A DNA stretch of 64,000 bases from CAYSWH01 sp964434775 (GTDB lineage Bacteria > Patescibacteriota > JACMRA01): positions 1 through 64,000 of the forward strand of contig CAYSWH010000005.1 of assembly GCA_964434775.1 (NCBI GenBank), written 5' to 3'. This document shows, one piece after another, positions 14,165 through 22,409 of this stretch. The notes beneath the pieces were generated by a model, which was not told where the DNA came from, searched no databases, and worked only from the letters and a program-made list of their open reading frames with translations. How positions within the stretch are numbered: position 1 is the first letter of the stretch; each line of letters opens with the position of its first letter. The translations under genes and the position numbers were made by a program.

Positions 14165-15913
14165 TTAAAAAGGCATTTTTACTTCATCTAGCAAATCGCC
14201 TTCTTGACCATCTTCTAAATTGCCGAAATTATACTCCTCTGTTTTTATTTTTCCATCAATAAAATCAAGTAAATTTTGAGGCAAGAGATTATTAGGGAAA
14301 TCTGCCTTTTGAAACTCTCTAACTTTATTCCAAACTGCAATATCACTCTTGTTTGTTTTATCAATTTCTAAAACTTTTTCTAAATTTCTTTTATTAAAAT
14401 GAAGTCTATCTTCACTCTCAACTAATTCCATAATCTTTTGATTTTTAGTCCATTGTTGCCTATCTGCTTTTAGCTTATTTCTTACTTTTTGATTTTCTTT
14501 ATCACCTTCAATTTTTTCTATGTTTCGCAACTTATGAGGATTGATGTCATCATCTAAATCCCAGTCATGAATAATAAAATAATCTATTTTTAGAGCTTTG
14601 CAAATTTGAATCAAGATTATTGACTTATCTTTGCCGTGAACTGGTAAAATAGCGATATTGTTATAATTTAAATAATGCTCATCTTCAAAATAAATACTGA
14701 TAGCTTTAGAATAAGCCAATAAATCCATAGGTCCCTCAACCAAAATAACTTTATCACTAAAAACCAGTTTTCCTAAATTCGGTTCAATTTGTTGAATAAA
14801 TTTTGAATTGTCTTTATATCTTTCTAAATTATAAGAAACAACAGCTTCTGGGTTTTCATCTGAAATATTTTCATTTGGCAATTTTGGTTCGAATGCTCCA
14901 GTCAACTGATGAACTTTTGTTGATTTGCCATCATGAGAAAGCCTTATAATTGTTTCTGGACTAAATATATCAACCATTTTTTTACTATGAGTCGTATAAA
15001 TTACTTGATTATTTTTTGCTAGTTCACAGAGGACTTTATTGTAAAAATATTCTTGATGGTTTTCGTGTAAAAATGTTTCTGGTTCTTCAAAAATAAAAAC
15101 ATTTCCTTTCTCGTTATTATCTTTCGCAATAGCTTGAAGCATGGCGATTATAAACATTGAAATATAGCCATCACCAAAATTTTCAATAGGCAAAATTCCA
15201 TTTTCGGTTTTCAAGCTAAAAACCATTTTATAAAAAATATCTTCATAATTAGGAAGCCCAAATTTAAGTTCAAAATCTTCTTTTTCCTTTCTTAAAATTT
15301 CTTTTAAATGGGTTTGAGTATTATCTTTAAAGGTTTTAAAATCAGGAGCTAAACCTACATAATTTTCAATAGCAGGTTGTAAGGTTTGTTCTATCCAGTC
15401 TTTAAAATTACCATTATTGTCGTACTTATCTCTAAATTTTTTAAGAGTTTTACCAAGAAAGGTTTTTATTGAACCCCAGCTTGATTTAGTTTCCAACTGT
15501 TTTTTAATTTCGTGGAAATTTATATAGTAGATTGGTAGAGTTTTACCAAAGAAGCTCTTTTCCAGTCTCGGCTTCCAGCTATCACCTTCTCTATGCATGT
15601 AAAGATGAGAAAGAGTATGGTCATAATCTAAACCGCATTCTTTACTTTCAAAAAAACTATTTATTTCTAAGTTTATATTTTTATCACAGTTAAAAAAATC
15701 TTTTTCGGAAAATTTATCTTCACCAAGCCATTCAACCCCCATTGTGTAAAGTAGTGATTTTATAATATTAGTTTTTCCAGTGTTGTTGTAACCTACAATT
15801 GAAATTGGTTTGCCATTGCCCTCTTCAAAATCAGGAAAAACAATTTTTTGACCCTCACCATCAAAAGACCGATAATTTTTAATTTCTATTGAATTTATTT
15901 TTAAATAAGACAC
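14165..15913 (-). CDS. OLD-family ATP-dependent endonuclease (ABC-type ATPase plus TOPRIM)
   Basis: This 582-aa protein has an N-terminal SMC/RecF-like ATPase: Walker A GYNNTGKT (residues 41-48), and NVFIFEEPETFLH as Walker B followed by the H-loop in VIYTTHSKKMVDIF. The C-terminal TOPRIM domain has VILVEGPMDLLAY (catalytic Glu) and YFIIHDWDLDDD (DxD). The layout is that of OLD nucleases, including GajA of Gabija, which cut DNA in anti-phage defence. There is no UvrD-type helicase neighbour, so it is not canonical Gabija. It is the last gene of the four-gene operon, three bases after the 44-aa gene. The operon is markedly AT-rich compared with the core genes, suggesting horizontal origin. Confidence 0.9.
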   Translation of the reverse strand: MSYLKINSIEIKNYRSFDGEGQKIVFPDFEEGNGKPISIVGYNNTGKTNIIKSLLYTMGVEWLGEDKFSEKDFFNCDKNINLEINSFFESKECGLDYDHTLSHLYMHREGDSWKPRLEKSFFGKTLPIYYINFHEIKKQLETKSSWGSIKTFLGKTLKKFRDKYDNNGNFKDWIEQTLQPAIENYVGLAPDFKTFKDNTQTHLKEILRKEKEDFELKFGLPNYEDIFYKMVFSLKTENGILPIENFGDGYISMFIIAMLQAIAKDNNEKGNVFIFEEPETFLHENHQEYFYNKVLCELAKNNQVIYTTHSKKMVDIFSPETIIRLSHDGKSTKVHQLTGAFEPKLPNENISDENPEAVVSYNLERYKDNSKFIQQIEPNLGKLVFSDKVILVEGPMDLLAYSKAISIYFEDEHYLNYNNIAILPVHGKDKSIILIQICKALKIDYFIIHDWDLDDDINPHKLRNIEKIEGDKENQKVRNKLKADRQQWTKNQKIMELVESEDRLHFNKRNLEKVLEIDKTNKSDIAVWNKVREFQKADFPNNLLPQNLLDFIDGKIKTEEYNFGNLEDGQEGDLLDEVKMPF

Positions 15914-15916
15914 AAT

Positions 15917-16051
15917 TTATTTATTAAAGTTAATTTTAAATTCTTCTAAAAAATTTTTAAGATCAACTGCTTGATCATTATCTTTGTATTTTTCTTGAAT
16001 TATTTGTCTTTGCTCATCTGTTAAAACATCTTCTAAAATTCTAATTTTCAT
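15917..16051 (-). CDS. 44-aa acidic protein coupled between the Abi_C and OLD genes
   Basis: The ORF reads MKIRILEDVLTDEQRQIIQE and continues through KYKDNDQAVD to NFNK, a highly charged, probably helical miniprotein. Its ATG overlaps the Abi_C gene's TGA (ATGA at 16051-16048). Its stop is three bases before the OLD ATG at 15913. Such tight coupling on both sides argues that it is real. It might be a regulator or an inhibitor of the nuclease (inference). No family is recognised. Confidence 0.65.
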   Translation of the reverse strand: MKIRILEDVLTDEQRQIIQEKYKDNDQAVDLKNFLEEFKINFNK

Positions 16052-17151
16052 AAAAAAACCGCACTGTCACTAAAACTTCTAATTTTTCCATTTTCAATAA
16101 CATATTCTAACAATTTTCGTTTTAAAAAATTATCACATTTTTCTAAAAAACTTTTTACTTCTGACTCTTTCAGTAATTCATCTCTTGTTTTTCGTTCATA
16201 TTTTTCTCTAAATGGCTCTGAACGATTTTTATACGGTAAATTTTTATCAAAATTATCCAGTTCACTTTGCAACTCTTCAATTCTAAACTTTTGGTATTCT
16301 AAAACATCGTAAATAAAATCAATAAAAGCAAAAGCAGAATTTACAGCTAATTTTGCATGTCGTTTTGAAGGTTTAAACTTCCTACTATGACCATCTCCAG
16401 CAATGTTTCTTAAAGAAGCTAAACCGTTTAATATAGATGATAAACCTGTAATAATCTGCTTTAGAGAGTCATTTAATTGATTTTTTGGATCTAAATTTAA
16501 TTCTTTTTTTAGTTTATTCCAGTATTGTTCAATTTTGCCATTTCTATCCAATTCTATATTAGTAGCTTCTTTATAAATTTCAATTAACACATCCTCAAGC
16601 AAACTTCTTACATTAGTAATTACCCCATCAAAATCACCTGAATCTAATTTTTTCTCTATTTTATCAAATTGCTCTAAAGCAAATTCTCTTGTAATTTTAC
16701 CCTGATTATAAATTTTAATTGTTGAATTATCATCTTGAATAAAAAATACTGGTTCAATATCTGTTATTTCTATTTCTTGGTAATCTTCTGGAATCTCACT
16801 ACCATATCTTGGTACTAAAAATTTTGAAGTATAGTTTATTGGTTGTTTATAATAATTATCAATTTTAAAAACTTTACCAATTTTACTATATAATTTTTCA
16901 ACTTCTTTTATATCTTGGATTAATTTAATCAATTCTCTACTGGGCTCTGCATTAAAATTACGATTTGTTTTACTTTTTTGATTCATGAAATCAAACAAAT
17001 CATTCAATCTACTATGAAAACTTATACAAATTTCTTTTTCTAAACCTTTTAAATTTGAATATATTTCTTCATATAAATAATTTTTAGAGTAATCAAACTC
17101 TTCTAATATTTGCTGAATTTTCTTATAAATTACTTCTTTTGAAACTGACAT
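16048..17151 (-). CDS. Abortive-infection C-terminal (Abi_C) domain protein
   Basis: In this 367-aa protein residues ~175-290 match the Abi_C pattern: a GDFDGVITNVRSLLEDVLIEI helix, then LKQIITGLSSILNGLASLRN, then GDGHSRKFKPSKRHAKLAVNSA, the conserved H-x-x-A/N motif region, and FAFIDFIYDVLEY. The N-terminal half is a helical region with FFIQDDNSTIKIYNQGKI, and the C-terminus is basic coiled coil. Abi_C proteins occur in phage-defence operons and their activity is poorly defined. Five bases separate it from the upstream restriction-modification gene, and it overlaps the downstream 44-aa gene, so the four genes form one transcript. Confidence 0.82.
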   Translation of the reverse strand: MSVSKEVIYKKIQQILEEFDYSKNYLYEEIYSNLKGLEKEICISFHSRLNDLFDFMNQKSKTNRNFNAEPSRELIKLIQDIKEVEKLYSKIGKVFKIDNYYKQPINYTSKFLVPRYGSEIPEDYQEIEITDIEPVFFIQDDNSTIKIYNQGKITREFALEQFDKIEKKLDSGDFDGVITNVRSLLEDVLIEIYKEATNIELDRNGKIEQYWNKLKKELNLDPKNQLNDSLKQIITGLSSILNGLASLRNIAGDGHSRKFKPSKRHAKLAVNSAFAFIDFIYDVLEYQKFRIEELQSELDNFDKNLPYKNRSEPFREKYERKTRDELLKESEVKSFLEKCDNFLKRKLLEYVIENGKIRSFSDSAVFL

Positions 17152-17156
17152 AAATC

Positions 17157-20114
17157 CTACCCATTAAACCCCTTATAAATTTCAAACAACCACTCCACCC
17201 TCTCTACATCGTCTTTGAAGCTGGTTTTTTTGGAAAACACCCCGTCAACCTTACGGTTGCCACCCCTCAAGAGGGGAATTGTCTGTAGGTAAGCTTCATC
17301 TACGGCTTTGTCCAATATCTGGTGAGCTTTGGTAAGTTCCGGTGGCATGGCTAAGGGGTCGTAGAGGTCGGCTAGGCTGGTATCTTTAAATTTGGCTCTG
17401 ATTTCCAAAACCTCCTTTGCACATTTTTCTATTTTGGTTTTTAGATTCTCATTTTTGAGTTCTGGTTTATTTGGGATTTCACCGTCCACGCCTGACCATG
17501 GGAAGTTGTTGTAAACTACTAGATTTGAATAGCGATAATCAGATTTCATTCTTCCACAGGTATATTTTACCCAAGCCATATGCATTTTTGAAGTTAAGAC
17601 TCCAAAGTGATAAAGATTTACATTTGGAACAATCAAACAAGTATCTCCAGCAATAAAATTAGACTGGAATAAACTTATTGGTATGTATTTTCTTCTTTCT
17701 GAACTAACTCTAGGAATTAAGATATAATCTGTATCAGGTTGTCTAATTTCTCCAAAAAGCATTGGAAATTCTCCTAATTTTCTGGTTGCTTCTCGACTAC
17801 TTGATAATCTCAATTCTTTAACTTTTTCTACTCTTTCCATAACTAACGGAAGTTTTTTGAGTTCGGTCGGCAAAACATCTTTTAGCCATAAACACCACCT
17901 ATTCTGTCCGTTTAGGTATTCCTTAGCACTCAAAAGTGGTTTGATATATTTCTCTGCTTCTGGCTCTTTGGCTATAAATTCTTGTTTTTCTTGCTCTGTA
18001 AACAAAAAATTACCTCCATCGTTTGGCATGTTTCCAAAAACAATTTCAGGCACATTACAAATTGGCTTGCTCCTTTTGGTTATCACCACATTATCCGCTT
18101 CCACCAAATACGGATTGATATTTTTGACGGTTTTGGGGACTGGTTCGGCTTTTAAATCTGGGTAGGTGAAGAGGATTTTTGGTTGCGATGAAAATGGCGA
18201 TGAGGGCATCGCCTCTACGGAGGATGCTACTCTAAACCCAATAATAATTACGGTTACTTGGGCTTTTCCTCGTGCCTCACTTGTCCAGCTAAAACTCTTG
18301 TGAGCAAATTTAATCTCCACCCCAAACCGTTTAAACATCTCGCCCCAAAGTATTCCCACCTGTTCACCTTGACTAATCGAATTAGTGGATACAAAAGCCG
18401 CTTCAATTTTTGGATTTTGATTTAATAGCTCCCCAGCCTTGATATACCAAGCGGTTACATAATCCATAACTCCAGCACCATTCACCCCACTAAAAATTTC
18501 TTTCATCTCGTTTCGTTGCTCTTTAGATTGAAGCCGTGAACCCACAAACGGAGGATTGCCGATGATGTAGATTTGTTGATTTTGCCAATTTTGTTGTAGA
18601 GGCGAACCTGTTTCGCCATTATGGAGGGATAGACCCTCCGCTACAGAATCGTTGTTCGTCATCAAATTCTCCAGTCCAGCCAAATTTCCTTTTGGCGAAT
18701 AATTGCCGTTTAGCACTTCCTCCCAGCTAACTTTTAAGGCATTTTCATGAACTATAGTTGCCTGTTTTTTTAGAGGAATACGGACAAAATACTGACCCAG
18801 ATCTTTAGAAAGTTCTATATTAGCAATGTGATCCATCAGCCACAGAGCAGTTTCAGCGATTTTGGCAGGAAATTCCTCTATTTCAATTCCATAAAATTGA
18901 TCAACATCAACTACAGAAAACAAAGAGGAATCTAAGGCTTCAGATCCATTTTTGTTTAAAAGTTTGATAACTTCCAATTCCAAATTTCGAATTTCTCGAT
19001 AAGTTATAACCAAAAAATTTCCACAACCACAGGCAGGGTCAAAGAATTTTAATTTTCCAAGTTTTTTGTGAAATTCCTTTAGCTTGTTTATATTCTTTTT
19101 ACTCTTTTCAAATTCTTCCCAAAGATCATCCAAAAATAATGGCTTGATAGTTCTAAGAATTATTTTCTCTTCAGTGTAATGAGCTCCAAAACTTCTTCTT
19201 TTGTCTTTGTCCATGACGTATTGAAACAGTGAGCCAAAAATGGCAGGGCTAATTCCAGACCAATTGAATTTGCAAGCTTTGATCAAAGTTTGTCTCATTT
19301 TGGAATCAAACTGTGGAGTTTCCATATTTCTAGCGAAAGCAAAAAGACCTCCGTTAATGTAGCAAAACCTAGCCAAATCTTCATCCAAATTTTTTAATCT
19401 TTCCTCTTCAGGTTTGTTTAAAATCTCAAAAATATATTTAATTTGAGAACCTAAATCACTACCATCCTTATTAGTCCTATTGATTAAATAGTCTGTAAAA
19501 ATCGACTTTTCAAAAATATTTGTATCTTCAGCAAAAAGAATAAAAAGCAGTCTAACCAAAAAAATCTCCAAATCATGTCCATGATAACCAACCTCAAACA
19601 AATCATCGTGAATTTGCCCCATCAATTCAGCAGCCTGAATATTCACCATCTCCTGATTTTCATGAATTGTAGAGATTTGCCCACCCATGAACTTAAAACT
19701 GTCAAGATGTTCAGGTAAATTTTCAGTTTTTATTTCTAAAACTTTACCTGCCTGTTTATCTTCTAATCTTATATTTTCAAAATCTGAAACGATTGCGTAA
19801 TTTGGATATTCTTCATCACTCAAATCAACCAAATATTCACTACTTTGGGTTTGAGCTTTGTCCAAATCTTCCCCTTTTGATTTATGTTCACAAATCAAAA
19901 TACCAGGCCAAAAAACATCGATAAAACCTCCTTTTTTATTCCCTAATCTTTGGGTATATTTTTCAAAGTCAGCCACTCTTTTTCTTTCAATTCCAAAGAT
20001 ATGAAAAAACTCATTCCAAAAAGTATCTTTTTCGGCTCGTTCCCGACTTTCATCTTTCCAATCATTAGCAAATTTAATCGCTCTACTTTTGATTTCGTTT
20101 GGAGAAATAGGCAT
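17157..20114 (-). CDS. MmeI-like type IIL restriction-modification enzyme (nuclease plus N6-adenine methyltransferase)
   Basis: This 985-aa bifunctional protein has an N-terminal PD-ExK nuclease in GFIDVFWPGILICEHKSKG (Asp66, Glu76, Lys78), then a helical connector. The SAM motif I is FFDPACGCGNFL (residues 357-368), motif IV is NPPF (520-523), and a target-recognition/C-terminal region follows. One chain both methylates and cuts, with specificity from one recognition domain. Three segments read as translated palindromic repeats: residues ~490-507, ~632-640 and ~944-960. Removing them brings the length near 930, close to MmeI (919). The frame is open throughout, so these insertions seem tolerated. 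It is the first gene of the defence operon. Confidence 0.9.
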   Translation of the reverse strand: MPISPNEIKSRAIKFANDWKDESRERAEKDTFWNEFFHIFGIERKRVADFEKYTQRLGNKKGGFIDVFWPGILICEHKSKGEDLDKAQTQSSEYLVDLSDEEYPNYAIVSDFENIRLEDKQAGKVLEIKTENLPEHLDSFKFMGGQISTIHENQEMVNIQAAELMGQIHDDLFEVGYHGHDLEIFLVRLLFILFAEDTNIFEKSIFTDYLINRTNKDGSDLGSQIKYIFEILNKPEEERLKNLDEDLARFCYINGGLFAFARNMETPQFDSKMRQTLIKACKFNWSGISPAIFGSLFQYVMDKDKRRSFGAHYTEEKIILRTIKPLFLDDLWEEFEKSKKNINKLKEFHKKLGKLKFFDPACGCGNFLVITYREIRNLELEVIKLLNKNGSEALDSSLFSVVDVDQFYGIEIEEFPAKIAETALWLMDHIANIELSKDLGQYFVRIPLKKQATIVHENALKVSWEEVLNGNYSPKGNLAGLENLMTNNDSVAEGLSLHNGETGSPLQQNWQNQQIYIIGNPPFVGSRLQSKEQRNEMKEIFSGVNGAGVMDYVTAWYIKAGELLNQNPKIEAAFVSTNSISQGEQVGILWGEMFKRFGVEIKFAHKSFSWTSEARGKAQVTVIIIGFRVASSVEAMPSSPFSSQPKILFTYPDLKAEPVPKTVKNINPYLVEADNVVITKRSKPICNVPEIVFGNMPNDGGNFLFTEQEKQEFIAKEPEAEKYIKPLLSAKEYLNGQNRWCLWLKDVLPTELKKLPLVMERVEKVKELRLSSSREATRKLGEFPMLFGEIRQPDTDYILIPRVSSERRKYIPISLFQSNFIAGDTCLIVPNVNLYHFGVLTSKMHMAWVKYTCGRMKSDYRYSNLVVYNNFPWSGVDGEIPNKPELKNENLKTKIEKCAKEVLEIRAKFKDTSLADLYDPLAMPPELTKAHQILDKAVDEAYLQTIPLLRGGNRKVDGVFSKKTSFKDDVERVEWLFEIYKGFNG
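17236..17281 (-). repeat. Palindromic repeat of a second type inside the MmeI-like gene
   Basis: Two adjacent palindromes, GTCAACC-ttac-GGTTGC and CCCCTC-aa-GAGGGG, lie near the 3' end of the gene and encode TIPLLRGGNRKVDGVF (residues ~944-960). They lack a GTAG foot, so they belong to a different family from the REPs. The segment separates two parts (DKAVDEAYL and FKDDVERVEWLFEIYKG) that are continuous in MmeI-type proteins as I remember them. Confidence 0.65.
18196..18218 (-). repeat. REP palindrome inside the MmeI-like gene
   Basis: GGCGATG-aggg-CATCGCC with the GTAG foot on the minus strand. Identical to the copy at 13843-13865. It encodes SVEAMPSSP at residues ~632-640, a peptide also present in the RAYT. 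Confidence 0.82.
18596..18644. repeat. Pair of facing REP palindromes inside the MmeI-like gene
   Basis: GTAG-AGGCGA-acctgt-TTCGCC (18596-18617) faces GGAGGG-ataga-CCCTCC-g-CTAC (18623-18644). The outer TGTAG/CTACA also pair, giving a double-hairpin BIME-like unit. It is translated as DSVAEGLSLHNGETGSPLQ just before the NPPF motif. Confidence 0.8.
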
Positions 20115-20177
20115 GTCCCAAAATTCTTTAGAAGTTTTGAATTTTAGACAAGTTTAAAAGGTGAGTGAAGAATTTGA

Positions 20178-20253
20178 AAAGCAGAAGCTTTCCTCTACGG
20201 ATTTTATTTTTAAAAACCACCCTGTCAAAATGGCAAGGCAGGCCTACCTCTAC
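20178..20253 (-). repeat. Two REP-like hairpins upstream of the defence operon
   Basis: On the minus strand each begins with GTAG. 20198-20178 has stem AAAGC-ttct-GCTTT. 20253-20232 has an imperfect AGGTAGGC/GCCTTGCC stem. Orientation and foot match the REPs near the RAYT. Confidence 0.55.
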
Positions 20254-20322
20254 GACCACTTCTTAGTCTTGAAACCGCAAGGGTTGTGTTGCGGGATGAT
20301 TAGGTGATTAGAATTTTAATTT

Positions 20323-20600
20323 ATAGTCTATCCGAATATAACCTATACATGCTTGTTACGGCGATCTTGTTTCGGCATCTCTTTCGAGAGTAGATCCTGA
20401 AATAATAATTGTCATTCCGAACTTGTTTCGGAATCTCTTTCGAATAGATCCTGAAATAAATTCAGGATGACGGGGCAGTTTTGGTTTTCAGGATGACTGT
20501 GTGGTAAATTCAGGATGACGGGATAGCAAATTCAGCATGACCATTTGGCAATTGACGGAGTAAAATTTGGAATTGTCTAGATTTAAGAGGGGCTATATCT
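20323..20600 (+). repeat. Dispersed composite palindromic repeat, copy 1 (extended)
   Basis: Starts with ATAGTCTATCCGAATATAAC. Palindromic blocks follow, containing CTTGTTTCGG, TAGATCCTGAAATAA and TTCAGGATGAC. The end has TGACGGAGT, GTCTAGATTTAAGAGG and GGCTATA. The same order occurs in shorter form at 22741-22891. In this copy the TTCAGGATGAC block is tandemly multiplied. Similar GAACTTGTTTCGG...TTCAGGATGAC repeats are known from several unrelated bacteria, including Rickettsiales. Confidence 0.8.
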
Positions 20601-20712
20601 CAAGAAATAACGAGTTCCATCAAAACCTTTATCCAAAGAGGATCAAAAGGATGCCGCCGGCGCGAGTAATCAGGCCAATATGGGTATCATCAAGTTTGTT
20701 TTTGATTATTAT
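20601..20712 (-). pseudogene. Decayed C-terminal fragment of a LysE-type exporter gene
   Basis: On the minus strand it reads HIGLITRAGGILLILFG. It then loses one G (TTTGGATAAAG versus TTTGGGATAAAG in the intact gene) and continues in the next frame as IKVLMELVIS and stop. This parallels the end of the exporter at 10768 (HITLITRLGGIFLILFGIKVLMELIIS region). Only about 37 codons remain, with no start. Confidence 0.82.
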
Positions 20713-20832
20713 ATGCAAGTAAATTAGTTAAATTAAGTACCGCGGAGCAGAATAGAAGTGTAACTCCATTTTGTAAGGCTCGTTGACTTACTTAATCTTT
20801 GGATTAAAAATGTTAAACCCGGTCTTGACTGA

Positions 20833-21234
20833 ATGTGGCTGGAGGTCTATCAAGTTTATATGCTTGATAATCGAATTATTCTCTCAGGTTTATGGGTAGC
20901 GGTTATGCTTGTCTACCTTCTTGGAGACGTACTCAGGATTTTTAGCGAGGATTACAACACCGGAAAAATGGGTGAGGACAAAAAAAAGATTACTAAATCT
21001 ATGTGGTTGGGTATCTCTTTTTTGATGGTTTTGCCCATTATCATGATGGTTTTTTCGTTAATCCTGGATTATCAACTAATCAGATGGACAAACATTGTCC
21101 TAGCCGGATTTTTCTTTCTTTTTAACCTCGTAGGTCTACCAACTTACCCTTCGGCTTACGATAAATTTTTGTTGGTGGTGAGCATGGTTTTTAACGGGAT
21201 GACTATTTGGTACGCCTGGACTTGGATTATTTAG
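20833..21234 (+). CDS. Four-helix membrane protein, DUF6326-like
   Basis: This 133-aa protein has four predicted membrane helices (LSGLWVAVMLVYLLGDVLRIF; WLGISFLMVLPIIMMVFSLIL; WTNIVLAGFFFLFNLVGL; LLVVSMVFNGMTIWYAWTW). Acidic SEDYNTGKMG lies after helix 1. The pattern LWVAVMLVYLLGDV-x-x-I resembles DUF6326 small membrane proteins; the role is unknown. The ATG at 20860 is an equally good start. It stands alone after the repeat region. Confidence 0.65.
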   Translation: MWLEVYQVYMLDNRIILSGLWVAVMLVYLLGDVLRIFSEDYNTGKMGEDKKKITKSMWLGISFLMVLPIIMMVFSLILDYQLIRWTNIVLAGFFFLFNLVGLPTYPSAYDKFLLVVSMVFNGMTIWYAWTWII

Positions 21235-21455
21235 TTTTTATTTTTGGTCCGAACTGAACCAGCCCATTTCTAAGCCTAATTATATTACCCGTCTTTCGAT
21301 CAGGAAAAACAGGGTTTTTGTTATTCAAAGACAAACAGAGCTATCTTGTTCTTAATTTTCTTTCCTTGTAACAGCATTAATTGATAAAGAGCCATGGATG
21401 ATATTTGTAAATATAAGAAATATTCTGAATTATTTACGGATAAAACCCAAACAAA
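21235..21455. other. Intergenic spacer, no gene seen
   Basis: A convergent spacer between the membrane protein gene and pyrB. There is no strong terminator hairpin with a T-run and no ORF that looks coding. Confidence 0.35.
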
Positions 21456-22409
21456 CTACTCCCCAAGCAATAAGCTGAAAATAGCCATCCTGGCCCATAG
21501 TCCGTTAGCAGCTTGTTCAAAGTAAATGGCTCTTGGATCCTTGTCGATTGTCGGGTGTATTTCCGGTTTGATTTTGGAATCAATGGGAAGCGGACTCATT
21601 ATCAGAGCTTTACTACTGCCCAAGGTTTTTTTATCAAGTTGATACACCCCGTTTTGATATCTTTCCTTGTCTTCTTTATCCATTCTTTCCAGCTGGGGCC
21701 TGGTGGAGTAAATTACGTCCAAATCGGCAATTTCTTTTTTAAGGTTTTCCATTTTACCTTCTTGATAATCAATTTCACACTCGCTAAGTTCTTCTTTCGC
21801 ATGTAAACTTGCCGGAGCAATAAACTTCATTTTGACTTCGTATAACTTAAGAAGTTTTGCCAAAGACTTAACCGTTCTCCCGTGCTTGATATCTCCTACA
21901 AAGCCTATTTTGAGACTTTTCAGATCACCAAATCTTTGTTTGAGAGTGAACAGATCCAATAAGGCCTGAGTGGGATGCTCATTACTTCCGTCTCCACAAT
22001 TTACCCAACTGATTTGAGAAAAATTTTCGGCAGCAAAACTTGGAATGAAGGGGATATGAGTACGTAGAGCGATAAAATCCGGCTCATAACCGGCATACAT
22101 TTGTAGAGTATGTTCCAGCGTCTCCCCCTTTTGAATTGAGCTGTCCTGTGTACCAACCACTGTAACAATCCCGCCTCCCAGCTTGAGCCAAGCAGTTTCC
22201 GTGGACACTCTAGTCCTGGTGGAGTTGGCCCAAAAAATTGAATACAGGACCTTCCCTTCAGCTATTCTGCTGTACTTCTTGGAATTCTTTTTGATCGACG
22301 TGGCCCTTTTTAAAAATGTTTCTAAGGCTTTGGTTGAAAATTGCTCTATAGAAACCAGACTGTTACCCTTAAAATCTTTCTTTGAGTTGATTTTACGTAT
22401 TTCCACCAT
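21456..22409 (-). CDS. pyrB: Aspartate carbamoyltransferase catalytic subunit
   Basis: Catalyses carbamoyl phosphate + aspartate to carbamoylaspartate, the first committed step of pyrimidine synthesis. Motifs: carbamoyl-phosphate loop NSTRTRVSTETA, 80s loop SSIQKGETLEHT with the catalytic Lys, GDGSNEHPTQALLDLFT, GDIKHGRTVKSLAK, and the C-terminal MSPLPIDSKIKPEI...DKDPRAIYFEQAANGLWARMA. The usual HPLP is SPLP here, and the usual IRHP/VLRH is LRTHIP. ATG 22409 is preferred because the upstream extension to 22496 (MAWFFNLQ...) is not family-like, giving about 317 aa. No other pyr gene is adjacent; carA at 62052 shares the substrate. Confidence 0.9.
   Translation of the reverse strand: MVEIRKINSKKDFKGNSLVSIEQFSTKALETFLKRATSIKKNSKKYSRIAEGKVLYSIFWANSTRTRVSTETAWLKLGGGIVTVVGTQDSSIQKGETLEHTLQMYAGYEPDFIALRTHIPFIPSFAAENFSQISWVNCGDGSNEHPTQALLDLFTLKQRFGDLKSLKIGFVGDIKHGRTVKSLAKLLKLYEVKMKFIAPASLHAKEELSECEIDYQEGKMENLKKEIADLDVIYSTRPQLERMDKEDKERYQNGVYQLDKKTLGSSKALIMSPLPIDSKIKPEIHPTIDKDPRAIYFEQAANGLWARMAIFSLLLGE

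Larger units (their letters stand above)
20115..20832. other. 718-bp gene-free region made of repeats and a pseudogene
   Basis: Contents in order: two REP-like palindromes with minus-strand GTAG feet (20178-20198 and 20232-20253), the composite palindromic repeat (20323-20600) and a LysE gene fragment (20601-20712). Then comes an AT-rich stretch before the membrane protein gene, without a clear promoter. No intact gene is seen. Confidence 0.65.

Noticed and set aside
14165..15913. Canonical Gabija system
   Set aside because: The GajA-like OLD nuclease is present, but there is no UvrD-like GajB beside it; the neighbours are Abi_C and an MmeI-like enzyme.
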